From: Acanthochromis polyacanthus
Taxonomy: Eukaryota; Chordata; Actinopteri; Pomacentridae
DNA length: 64,000 nt
Direction of reading: 5' to 3'
Assembly (NCBI RefSeq): GCF_021347895.1
Contig: NC_067130.1
Coordinates: 26,495,817 to 26,559,816, forward strand
The notes beneath the pieces were generated by a model. That model worked only from the letters and a program-made list of their open reading frames with translations, ran no database searches and was not told where the DNA came from. Positions 45,766 through 57,681 of this stretch are shown in pieces. The translations under genes were made by a program, and so were the position numbers. The stretch's first letter is position 1; each line of letters begins with the position of its first letter.

Positions 45766-46944
45766 ACTTGTTGTTCACAATCCTGAGCAGATGTGACAGA
45801 TGTGCATATATTTACATGGCTATTCATTTTATTGGGTGTATTTTGGAGAAACATCATATTAATGAAGGCATTTGTTTTAACATCTCGGCAACAGGAGTCA
45901 ATAAAACAAAAAGAATGACTTGCCCAAGGGTACCTAAAGAGGGACTTTACTGACACCTTGGTGTTTTCCAGCAAACTCTGGCCATATGACAGAAATCAAA
46001 GGTTTGGTTTAAACGACAAGCCGTGACATTCATTATCTAAATTGGCACTCCACTACGTTAGAATATACTCACCAATTTGTTCATAATGTTAGGGTTCACA
46101 GTGTGTCTGTGAAAGTTGTTAGCACCCTGGTGGAAGTGATGCCACCTGCTGCGGTGAAGATGTTTTATAGTGTGAAATTTCCAGGAGGGGTGCTAATTTG
46201 CCCTTGCATTCTGCCCGCATGAAGCAGAAAATAGTTCCCGTCTGTAATGAGTACTCAATTCTGTAAACAACTATTTAGGAACATTTAGAGGAGATGCACT
46301 TTTCTTTGCATACAGAGAAGATTACTATTATCAAAAACATCTGTTTGTGACAATCCGTGCAGTACCGTGATCTTCTCTGTCACCAGCGTTCTTCTCAACG
46401 CAGCTTTTGATTTTCAAATCAATGTCCATGTGTGGTCGCCACACTGAAATGCTTAGAGGACTTCAAAGGGGTGTCAACATAATTTTTTTTTTTCAGTTTT
46501 TGTATTTGTCTGTTGTTGGGTGGGGGGAGACTTTAGAAAACATGAGTAAAAAAGTGAATGATGTTTTATTGAGTCTGTTTGCCTTTTAGATTTGTCTGAC
46601 TCCATCTGATGTTTCCTGTTGCATTTCTTTTTGTCCGCGTACCCCCCCAGCCTCCATCACTTCAGATGTGGCTGCCAGTCAGCCCTTCTGATTTTCAAAG
46701 GCTCCAGAGCATGAAAGAGAGACACTGAACATGGGCCAGATTTTCATTCTCTGATCTTCCCTTCTCACTTCCCTCCATTTCAGTGAGCCTCTCATTTTTT
46801 TGTGCGTCTCTTTCTGTTTTCCCGTCAGTGAGGTAGACAGTCATTCAACAGGCATCTACTGTACCACCAAGGATGTTAAAAAAAACATCTTCAGGGGATT
46901 TACTGTTGATATGCCAATGATACAAGCTTGAATTTGCACATGCC
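45766..46944. other. Unassigned non-coding stretch
   Basis: Nothing recognisable. Confidence 0.5.
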
Positions 46945-47022
46945 ACGTGGTTAAAGTTAGGAAAGCATTTTTGGTTTGGCTTAAAACTACTACCAACACT
47001 TGATTAAACACCTAAAAAGTAG
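46945..47022 (+). repeat. Fragment of interspersed repeat related to 11380-11455
   Basis: CACGTGGTTAAAGTTAGGAA, GCATTTTTGGTTTGGC and TTAAAACTACTACC follow the phrase order CTTGGTTAAGGTTAGGAAAA, GATCATGGTTTGG, TTAAAACTACTTCC of a common fish repeat. Confidence 0.4.
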
Positions 47023-47557
47023 ACTGTGTGTGTCCAAATTTGCGATTTAGAAAATTATTCCTTGAAAAAAAAATGCACTTCATTTAAAATTACTTAAATG
47101 CATATCCGATTACTTGTTTCCTCGAGAATGTGCAGATCTCTGAAGTCGCTGCCTCTATCTTCAGCCACTCTACTGCATCTCAGGAACACCAGCTCACCTA
47201 TGATTCCTCTCAAACACTGTAAAATAGTGTGATAAGTTGTTTTTTTAAGCCATTCATGTTCGAGCCAGAAATTAATAATGATTGACAGGATTGATTTGGT
47301 AAAACCTCAATTTGGCTTGAAGGCGGAATGACTTTCATCATCATGGTTACAATAACAGCCATTCACTTACAGTAAAGGAGCAAATGAGGTTTTACCAAAA
47401 AGAAACCAAGCCCGACTTCCAGTGGAAGACAAGACACCTTAAAAATCCCTTGTTTTGTTGCTCCGTCCATCAACCCTGACCTCCTCCTCCTCCTTGTTTT
47501 TTGCAAATATACCAACATCTCAGTTTTATCCCTTTTGTTCCCAACAGACAAAAGTAA

Positions 47558-48120
47558 CAAGAACAACACTCAGAGAGCACAGTACTCCACCAAGGCTGCT
47601 CAGTGTCATTTCTTACAGCTGAAATCTTGAACAATAATTGTGGCAGAAGTCACGGCACTATAGAATAAAGTATAATATTCTAGTTTAATATAGATACCCA
47701 CAAACAAAATGGCCTTGCGCCGAGCTCAAGTGTTTGTTATGCATGGGTATGTTTTGTATGGATACCGAATCGTGTGACCTAAATATGTAGCGGTAAGTGG
47801 GATTTGATGGGACTCGGAAACACCCCCACAGTTTAATCAGTTGTTCCTTGTATCATTTCCGACAGATAAGTCCTGACTATCATACAAATAGTTCCAGTGA
47901 CGCTGTGCCGCTGTCTCACAATGATACAGTAATCTTTAACAAATTTGTGGATCCAGACTATAAGCTGCATACCTGCCAAAATCTAATCAATTGGTCCTCG
48001 TGTCATATCTGACCTTCCCTGAAAATTTCATCAAAATCCGTTAGTCCGTTTTTCAGACAAACAAACAGACAAATCAAAGGCAATCGTCACAGAACTCTGT
48101 CGTGTTCCTTGGTGCCGTAA
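47558..48120 (-). mobile_element. HINE-like element, copy 2 (minus orientation)
   Basis: Reverse complement of the family seen at 30243-31227, here without the 426-bp insertion. On its own strand it starts TTACGGCACCAAGGAAC (48120) and passes through ATGAAATTTTCAGGGAAGG, TTATAGTCTGGATCC, ATTAAACTGTGGGGGTGTTT, GAGTCCCATCA and GCTACATATTTAGGTCAC. It ends CAGCCTTGGTGGAGTACTG, hairpin GTGCTC/GAGTGT, and CTTG (47558) next to T. Agreement with copy 1 runs along the whole length. No coding capacity (a 71-codon antisense frame at 47797-48012 is chance). Confidence 0.65.
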
Positions 48121-50489
48121 TAATATCTTGGGGCACTAGGGGTGCTTTTATTTGAATGTAACAACATTAAAAAAAAAAGCTGGTACACTGATACTTCACA
48201 ACACTTTGCAAAATGTATCACACATATAAACTTGATTTGATTTGATGAGTTGCAACCAGTGGAAAGAAACAAAGTAAATATATTGTTTGTTAACATTTCG
48301 CTAATTCATTTAGTGTCAACATGTTTCTAGAAATAGCTGTTAAAAAGTATTTTTTTAAAATATATTGATTAAAAAAATGAATCAAGGAGACTGTATGATT
48401 CTTTCAAGCCTTTTTAACTGTTACAAATGTTAATATACAGTTAAAAGATAATTTCTTAGAAACTTTGTTGATGTAATCAGAGTTATTACTGGATATCCTT
48501 GCCTGCGATGACTCATCACGCTAACCATATTAAAAATCACAGCCTCTGCATTTCCAGTGTATTGTTTCATTGTCATTTTTACAACATTTCTTGCAGACAA
48601 ATAAATGAGCCAAGTTGAAAATGAAACTTTTAGGATGCAGACAACGAGAAGCTCTTCACAGCTGCCTGACTGCAGTTATTGGCTTTTAAGTGTTTCGAGG
48701 GAAATCATAGAAACATTTTAGCGCTGTTAACCTAAAATTGATGGTTATTATGTCAAGAAATAACTCTGACATGTAATCTCAGAAAATCACGTAGATATGC
48801 CCTCACTCCTGCTCTATACTTAATGTATAGGCATTAAATTGATGTCATTTTCCTGTCTCGCTTCTGAGAGGAAAGTACCAAAATGTTAAACTGCTCCTCT
48901 ATATAAACACACAGAAACCTGAAACTTGTTTAATGGTTGTTTATGCGCCGTATACAGCTTTTGATGGGCAATCGAGCCACCAAGAAACTTTTCAAGAGCC
49001 AGAACTGAGGTATTATTTCAGTATATTTTCCGCATACTGTATTAAAAACTGCTAAAAGAAAAAAATAAATCATGAGTTTCTTATCATGGCACTGCATGCT
49101 GTAGATGAATGTAAAAACAAGATGACTTCTATGACAAACACCAGGCTACGGAGACAGCATGGTGCAAGGGGGCGATGGTTATATTGTTCTCTAAACAAGA
49201 CACCAACAGAAAATGGTTTTAAAGGATGTTTTGTTGCATGTTATTAACCAAGATTAAATGCAGATAAATGAGGTCGTCAGCTTTGTTGAAAAGTCCTGGT
49301 GAGCCCTGTGTGGCACCTCATTCTGTTTGACTTTGCTGCCTACTCTTTTTGCTTATCATCAGTTGTTACCCTGGGGAGCATGAAAACAGGACGCTGAAAA
49401 CAGACATCAAACGGCCGGAGAGACGATGCCGCCTATCTGCCTGTGTGTTCTGCTACGAGCGAGGCCCAACACTATCATGACAAGGTCTATCTTTCAGTGC
49501 ACTGAGTGAGCTAACCTGCAGAAGGAAGATAAAGAAAAATGGGTTCAATTTCTTCCATCTGAGAAAGTGTGCTTGTTAGAGCAGAGAATCCATTCCCGCT
49601 TCCCTGGGACCTTTGATCTGGGATTACACAGGAAGCTCTAAGATGAGAGCTCTACGTTTGGCCGGGGAGAGCTCATGATAGAGCAGCCCGAGGTGGTCGT
49701 GGCCTCTGAAGTGAAAACGGCTGCTGAATCTGCTGTGAACCAAGCTTGCACGCTCATAAGTGGATTATTACATGATTGCCAATTTTCATCAGTAGGGAAC
49801 AAGAATAGGGAAAAAAAGGCTTGATCCAAATTGCCTGTAGCATCAACTAATCTTAGAAGAAACTCTCTTATCAATTTACCTGAAATCTGCAGGGTGCAAG
49901 ATTGTTCATTTGCTTTAGTCTTGTATTATGTAACCTCCACATGTTGTTTCCCTCTACAGAAGTGTATTGTGGACAGCTATGTGAAAGCCTGATAGTATGG
50001 TTTATACCACACATGAGGGAAGTTAAGGTGTTAAATTATGCTCTCTGAATGTATTGCCATTACTCGTAGCAATGCCCAGTCACCATCGATAGGCAGCGTC
50101 CAACTAGTGTCAAACCACTGAGTTAAAGGACAGTTATGAGATTGTGTCATTGGACTCACAGTTCAGGTATTTATGTCAAATTTGAAGTGATTTATTAACT
50201 TTTTCATTAAACTATGAGGTCTGCTGCACTCTTTTAGGCCTGCCTGGGCCCTAAACATCTTCAGAAATGGCACCATCACAAAACACCTCACGGTGGCCTC
50301 TGAAGCCATTTTGCTTTCTGCAAACAAACCAGACTTTGCATTTTGCACCAAATCTCCTCAACTAAGCGTTACAACACGGAAGAAGTGATATCTTTAAATG
50401 ATCAAAGAATAGAATGAGGCCCTGTATAATGCCATAAACTGTCCAGGTTGAATAGCTAATGGTGAATTCAGAAAATTGCAAGAGTTAAA
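48121..50489. other. Unassigned non-coding stretch
   Basis: Nothing recognisable. Confidence 0.5.
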
Positions 50490-51096
50490 TCCATAGACTG
50501 TATATAAAGATGGACGTAGCATCTGGCTCCAAAAATGAAGCTCACCCGGAAGTGTCAAAAACTTGCAATATCACGCCATCCGCTAGGGTTGGCTCCAAAA
50601 AGCTTTTTCTCCATAGACCCCAATTCATCACCGTAAAAAATAAAATTTAATAGACTGATTTTCTACAGCTCAAGATTTTTTTCCCGTTAGTTTTCATGGT
50701 CAAAATGAGAGATCAGGTGGGCCGATTTTAAAATAAATCAATACTGAATTTTAAATAAATCGTTAAAGTTGGTGGAGCCAGGGGGCGTGGCTATACTTGA
50801 TAGACAGTCTTGTCTGGAATGATTGACAGATCCTTTAGGGCGAGGCTTGTTAGCGTAGGCTGAATTTCGAAAGCAGCAACAGAAGCCTCTGCGGTAAAAT
50901 GTGGGCGGGATAAGAGAGTCTTCAGCTCTCAGTCTGGCCCGCCCATAGACTGGTCCTGCCCCTAGTTGCTCTCTGGTCCAGCCTGTTTGATGACGGTTTT
51001 CACTGGCTCCAAAAAAATCCAAAATGGCGACCAGGAAGTAGCAAAATCAGGGCTTCATTTTCTCGGCGTTGAAACCAGCGGGTGACGTCACAGTTA
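50490..51096. mobile_element. MITE-like DNA transposon (ATAGACTGTATATAAAG family)
   Basis: The left end CATAGACTGTATATAAAGATGG near 50493 and internal GGCTCCAAAAATGAAGCTCA are matched at the right by GGGCTTCATTTTCTCGGCG, AAACCAGCGGGTGACGTCAC. This is a familiar teleost repeat whose right end would normally finish with the complement of the left. Here the last part after GACGTCAC is missing or diverged. A central GTTGGTGGAGCCAGGGGGCG and CGCCC-rich tract fits the family. No transposase; superfamily unassigned. Confidence 0.55.
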
Positions 51097-53399
51097 GTTC
51101 AGGCCTGGTTAAATTGTGTCTGACAACTTAGGCTATGCTTCATGAAATCATGTCTGTTGCGTGCATGCTGTTTACAGTTGCATAAGCATTACTGTAAAGA
51201 CTAAAACAGTCATTAGACCCTTTAGCTTTGAAATTATGCATCAAATAAGAGGATTTACTTCAAACAATCTATTTCAGAGATGTTTGATTATTTTGTTGTC
51301 GCTGAGACTATTTCTGACTGTCGCTATTTACAGTCTTCTCCACTTTTACACAGAGCTGTGCACTTTTTCTTTTTTTCATCTTTTGCATTTGCAGTGCCCC
51401 TGGCAGCGTTTCATGCAGCCACAACTTAAAAGTTCAAAAATGGATCCGGTTGTCTGTGGAGGAGTCGCTGGGGTCTGAAAAATCTGTTGGGTAGTCGATA
51501 TTTGGACAAGGTTCCAGTCGTGAAAGTGAAGCTAGAACTGGTCCAAAGTCCATTTTAACATATCCCCTAAAAGCCCCTGTGTTTAACTTGTGTGTCTGAA
51601 TAGGGTGTAAAACAGCTTGGTTAGTGCAAGACTATTGCTTTATTGACAATGCAAACATGTCTGCAAACTCTGAGTGTCTAAAATTATTGTGAGAACATAC
51701 ATAAATCTTTGTCTGCTATGAAGAGAAAGTCAGGCAATATTGTACCGAGGCATACATTTTTTATCTCAACATTTTTATTTTTTATTTTGCAAATATGTTC
51801 TGTTAAACATAGTCTCACTGCTGATCGAAAAACACAAAGTATTGTCACAGTTTCTTCTGCTGTTTCGTCTTGATTCCTTTTATCAAACTTCCAGATGTGT
51901 TGAAAACCAGTCGACAGACAAGACTGCCAGAGACCAGCCTTCTGTGGATGACAGAGCATGCTGCTGCTCTTAGATATGAATGAACGTATCTCCTGAGAGC
52001 TGTTGTCTGCAGAAAGGTGGTGCAAAGAATGAAAGTCTGTGTTTTGTGAATTAACTAAAACCACTACGAATTTGGGGCCTCACTGACTGCCACTCTTTAA
52101 TACCAAAATGACTGCTTTTCAAACTCCTTTTCCTCATTGCTGAACAATGTGGCAGCAGAATAATGCCTCCAAAGGCTATCCTCCAACTACAAAGTTCATA
52201 CTTTGATTTATTCAATCGCTACCCTTTTTGCTCTGTCTCTCTCTGTCTCTCTTTTCCTCCCCCCTTGAACTCCTCTCTGTGGATTCATGTTGTGATCTTA
52301 ACATTATAAATGGGTTCTCTGGCAGCGCTTAGATTAGATTTGTTTCTATGAGATTCATTCCAGCCCTAACTCTGGTCTCGGTGCTCATGTGGCTTGTTTT
52401 CTTGATGAATGCCCCCTGCCCTGTCAACAGTCATTTGCAAGATCTCTTCTCATAAAGTCGTCCACACAGGGAGGCCAAAATCCTCCCTGCCGAATCCATA
52501 CCGCACTCCCTCTGCAAGCCTTTAACCTTTACTAAAGTCAAGTTGACAAAATGTACATATCCGTACCCTAAATAATTCTAATAATAATGCAATTAAGATA
52601 ATAAAAAAATAGGCTCTATCTCATGGGACAGCTGGTGTGTAGCCCCAGGGCCTGGGTGTATGGAGTGGGTATGGGTGATTGGGTTTTGATTGATATGTTT
52701 GCTCTTTTCCAAGGGGAGCAGAAAGAGAAGTATTTAATGCCTATTGCTTCATACAGAGTGAAGTATTGATCGTCGTGGCCTCCATCTTGCCTTTGTCACA
52801 CACCCTTAGGCCTGACAACTCCCACTGCTTGAATAAGATGTCATTATCTCTCTGTTAGCGGGGGTCATTTTCAAATCTGACAGTATAGCATTTGGTCTGG
52901 TTTGTTTAGCGCTGTAAGATTAGCCCAAAAAGATAGAAGTAGCATTGCTTTTTTTTGTCTTTTTATTATTATCCGCAATTCCCCTGAAGAGGACAAAGCA
53001 ACAATGAATTTATCCTCCTAACAAGTAGTAGCCGTGTAACCACAGCTTTATATAGCTTCTCTACCATGGAACTCCAACATTATCCAAAAGCTATTAGAAA
53101 GACATTAAAGAGCCATACTGTTGCAATGGGTATCGCAGGCTTTTATTGCGACTAACGCGACCATTGTTGTTTATTCTGAGGCAACTGTGATTGCAGTTTC
53201 AGTCTCTATAGAGTAGCTCCATAACGGGAAGATGCTGTTAAATGTGCTCAGGGAGACGGCCCTTTCAACAGAACTGAGAGAAAATCTGAATTTGTATGTA
53301 ATTTTTCTGCAATGTTCCTAGTGTTTAAAAGCACAGGGACAGGCACTGATTATGGCTATGTTCTCAAATAGATGTGTAGTTCAGTTCTGCTTAATTCAT
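51097..53399. other. Unassigned non-coding stretch
   Basis: No gene or recognised element. A 105-codon frame at 51161-51478 crosses a pyrimidine tract and has no domain signs. Short CTCTCTGT tract near 52228. Confidence 0.5.
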
Positions 53400-53450
53400 T
53401 TAACATTTATTTATGTAGCCAATTCACAACACAAGGTGAATATCTTACAA

Positions 53451-53547
<97 letters not shown>

Positions 53548-54345
53548 CAGCAGATCTAATAGTTCCCTTTGAAGAAATTCTATAGTGATAATGGGAGGAA
53601 AAAACTCCATTTAACAGGAAGAAAGTTGTTGCAGAACCAGGCTCAGGCAAGCTAGCCATCTACCTCAACCAGTCGGGGTGAGAGTCAAGGGAAGAAAACA
53701 GGTAAACAATGCATAACAGAATAATAAACACTGGAGAGGTTGGTGAGGCCAGATCAGAAAGTTTTAATGCCAGAGATACCTGCAAAGGGTAGAAACTACA
53801 GGAAAGAGAAAACACAAAGTTTGTATATAATCTAAAGGAGATGAGACTAGAGGAGAGAGTGCATCATGGAAAAGTCCCCAGTAGTGTAGGAGTAGAGCAG
53901 CATAACTAAGGGATGGTTCAGGGTCACCTGAGCGCACCTAACCATAAACTTTCTCAAAAAGCAAAATTTGAAGCCTAATCTTAAAAGTAAAGAAGGTGTC
54001 TGCCTCCTGAACCCAAACTAGTAGCTGGTTCCACATGAGAGGAGCTTGACAGATAAATCCTCAGCCTCCTGCTCAGCTTTCGGAGATTCTAGGAACCACA
54101 AGTTAACCTGCACACTGAGAGTGAAGTGGGTCTCTAAGATACGATTCAGCTTGGTTGTTAAGGGCTTTGTATCTCAGGCTTTTAAATTCTATTCTGGATT
54201 TTACAGGGAGCCAATGAAGAGAAGTCATTATGGGAGAAATGTGTTCCTAGGTCCTGTCAGTACTCTTGGCTGGAAGTGCATGGACTATTTTTTCAGCATC
54301 ACTATGAGACAAGGTGTTCCTAATTTTGACGGTATTGCATAAGTA
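53400..54345 (-). mobile_element. LINE-type 3' region fragment (minus strand)
   Basis: ACATTTATTTATGTAGCCAA then CACAACACAAGGTG, TGGGAGGAAAAACTCC, AACAGGAAGAAA, GCAGAACCAGGCTCAGG, AGCCAATGAAGAGAAG and TTTAAATTCTATTCTGGATT follow a well-known teleost repeat that is the complement of a LINE-like 3' region (TTTATTTATATAGCGCCAAT ... GGGAGAAAAACTCCC ... GCAGAACCAGGCTCAGGG). A CTAT/TA microsatellite (53450-53543) sits near its tail. Frames across it are not intact reverse transcriptase. Confidence 0.6.
53450..53543. repeat. Microsatellite (CTAT)n then (TA)n
   Basis: About 14 CTAT tetramers followed by about 17 TA dinucleotides; perfect or nearly so. The Ile/Tyr/Ser-repeat frames are artefacts. Confidence 0.95.
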
Positions 54346-56440
54346 GAAAAGTGTTAGTTGGAGGGACGAACTGGCAAGGCATTTGGGGTAAATTAACAAT
54401 TTTGAATAGGAAACGTGAGCAACTGAACTGCAGTTCCCAAGGATTTAAGGATGTTTCTCTGAGCCTGAAAAATAACACAACATACGCATGAAGAAGTCTT
54501 TCTATAGTGTTGCTTCTTAGTATATTTTTTAACCATTTTAATTAATTACCATTTTTATTGTTAAGCTATCTCTCAAAACCAAGACAGATTTGAAAAGTTT
54601 TAATAGGCTTAGTTCTGAACAAACTTGTCCTAGCAGGAATTTATAATTTATAATATTAACTATTAGCTTTATTGTATTCAAATATACCTTTAAGACATGA
54701 TAATGTGAGAGTGATCCAGCCTGAACAATGTCAGAGTCTTGAAAATGAAGCTCCTAAATGGAACTCCTCCTTAGTTTTATTAATCAAACCTGTCTTGTCC
54801 CTGTTTTTACAGAATCTTCAGTGAAAAAATAGCTATTGAAGCAAAATGTCAGGCCCAATTGTGACATTAGCAGCTCACAGCTCTCTGCTGTAGATCTAAT
54901 TTGCAGTGGACACCAGAAAAGGCTGGCTGACATTCATCTTCAAGTGAACAGAACTGGAAGGAAAGAAAAGAAATCAGGCAAGAAAAATACTGCTCACTCT
55001 CAACAATGCGAACAATGCGAGTCAATCCTGAATCACGCTCTGTTTTCCTGTTTTTGACAGCTGTGAGCCGGTGTGATTGACAGAAACACAGCTCTTAGCT
55101 CTGAAAGGGGTACAGTAGCAAACTTTTCAATTCTTGTATTTGTGTATTTGCTTAAGACAAGCAAACTGGCAACTTTTGTGTCTATCATGTAAAGAAAAAC
55201 CTGATCTGTGATCTGTCGAACATGTCAATATCAGCTAAAAGAGACAGAAATCGGTCTTTGTTGGTGTATCATGTTGCATTTTAAGGGTGTCATAGGTGTA
55301 ATAGCAGTAAACAACATCTGCTCTGCTTTCACACCATTAAATAAGCATCAAGCTTTGAGATCATTGGTGCACCAAACTTATGACAGTTCTTATGAACAAG
55401 GACAAAGAAAGGCAAGTGGGTAATGAAAGAAAAAAGAACAGACAAGGACTAGAAAAAGCTCCTAGACAGTTATAAAGAAAATTCTCCATGGTCTCTTTCT
55501 AGCACCATGGCAACGAGCAGACAGTGTCATTACATCTTGTTCAAACACAAATCCAATGTACACAACAAAGAGGCAATTCTATGGTCTGCCTGTTTTAACA
55601 TTCCCCTAAGACAGATAAAGAATTCAGACCTTAAGGTGAGGAATGGCATCTTTGATGAACCGCACAGGGGTAAAATGATAGCCCATTTCATTGGGCTGAA
55701 AAAAAAGAGATAAGCATGTGTTTGTGGCCACGGAGGTGTGATTCAATCAAACTCACTGAGCATAAAACATCTCAAAGATGACAATGTCGTTTAATTTAAC
55801 AGAAGAAAACACAAAACCTGTACAGTGTGTTCAGTGTGAGGCGATTGCGTGATCTGAGGCTGTGCTGCTGAGAAAAATAAAGATATTATGAGAAACAGAG
55901 TTATGTAAGACAATCTTGCACTGATTGGCACCTTTTCTGACAGCAGTTAGAAACTGTCACAATTACACACGTCAATGTGAAAATTAGCCAATCATTGCAT
56001 AAGAGGAGGTAAATGTGTGAAAGAACATCAGTGTGTTTTTTTCTTCTTCTGTGCAAAAGTAATGAGGAGATTACATTACTGTTGTGTGAAGGACTAGTGT
56101 CAATCAGTTTTAAACATTTACTCATACCTTTTCCGATTTGCTTATTTCTCAGAAACCACAGGTAGAAAAGCACAGCACAGTGCCAATTATAACAAGCTTA
56201 TTTAAAAAAAAAAAAAGAATGAGGAAGCCAATAATCTAAGAGAAAATCAAAGAACTTAAAAATGTCAAGTCATGTGAAAGGAGTTTGTGCTTTAAATCTA
56301 TGTGCTTTATTTGAGTATAAAATGTATCTCGTACGGAAAGTCAGTCTGTTGCAACACTAACACTGAGTCATATCAATTTACAGGTGCTAAATGGATGGTC
56401 TTGGACTTGAATATGGTATTAATATACTAGAAAAAAGCTA
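54346..56440. other. Unassigned non-coding stretch
   Basis: Nothing recognisable. Confidence 0.5.
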
Positions 56441-57681
56441 CAGTTCCCATTGAAAAAAGTATTCACCTGCCTTTTCCCCGTTTGTTGCTTTTCAAAATTG
56501 AATTGTGGCCAATTTAATTATGCCTTTTTTGATGAAAATATGCAAATAAAGATTCTTTCATGTCAAAGTGAAAACAGGTTTCACAAAGTAATGTCAGCTA
56601 ATTAAAAATTTTACATGTGTAATAAGTAGTTGCAGTTGATGTGAGTACAAAAGGTACGAAAGGTCGCGTTTAGGTCAGAAAACATTTATTTTTGTCTCTA
56701 GCATTTTCTCAAGATGTGAAAATGCGACAACCTAACATGTGACAACCGACTGCTACATGGTCACTCTCTAGAACCGTAGCATGAGCTACAGGAGTTGTAG
56801 AGCCCCCTAGTGGAACGGCATGCAACGTGCATACAACAAAAGAGTAACGGTTGAAATCCACCCTTCAAGTCGGTATTTAGTCGGTAGTAGTTACAGCATT
56901 GAGCCTGCGTGAATTGGTTGCACCCTTGCACATGTGGAAACACCACTTTTAGCTCATTCTTCTTTGCATAGCTTCTCAGTGTGAACAACTCGTTTCAAGT
57001 CCAGCTACATATTCTCAATTGGATTGAGGTCTTCGCTCTGACTCAGGCACTCCTCAACTTTCAGCTTGTTGTCTTGAATCCTTATCTGTGTAGCTTTGGC
57101 TGTATGCTTCGGGTCATTGTCTTGCTAGAAAACAAATCTTCTCCCAGCTCGCAGTTCTCCTGCAGACTGCATCAGCTTGTCCTTCAAGATTTCCCTACAC
57201 TTTGCTGCATTCATTTTACCCTCTGCCTTTATAAGCCTTCCAGGGCATGCCGCCAAGAAGCATCCCCCCATCATGATGCAGCTCCTTCAGAGGAGTCATA
57301 CTTCTTTTGTCTTCTTCATGTGATCATAGCCAGGAGTGCTGACTCACCAGTGACTGGATGCAGGTGTCTTTTTACTACAATCACATTTACTGCACATGAT
57401 GCTCAGATGATCACTATTTACTAATTGTGTGACTTCTAGTACCAACTGGATGCACCACTGGTAAATTAGTGATTCACTTTGAAGCATATACTTATTTTAC
57501 ATGTAAGGTTTTTTTTACTACATTGACATGAATTTGCAGAATACTGCTCTCACTTTAACGCGAAAGAGTCTTTATTTGTAAATTCTCACGAAAAAGCTTA
57601 ATTAAACTTACTGTGTGTCAATGTGGACAAGCAACAAAAAGGGAACATTTCCAAAGGGGATAAATAATTTTATTGGCACTG
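56441..57681 (-). pseudogene. Tc1-like transposon with deleted transposase (family 1, copy 2)
   Basis: The left end CAGTTCCCATTGAAAAAAGT (TA just before, 56439-56440) and the right end GGATAAATAATTTTATTGGCACTG (to 57681) head long inverted repeats of roughly 180-200 bp. Examples are AAATAAAGATTCTTTCATGT near 56550 and the complement of GCGAAAGAGTCTTTATTTG near 57571. Between them, antisense transposase sequence keeps IENL (about 57014) and QDND (about 57115), preceded by a stop codon. The part with the first catalytic Asp and N-terminal domain is gone: sequence jumps near 57290 from the middle of the gene to its 5' leader. Right-hand TA is AA. It could move only with a helper. It matches copy 1 at 16034-16907 in order and words. 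Confidence 0.85.
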
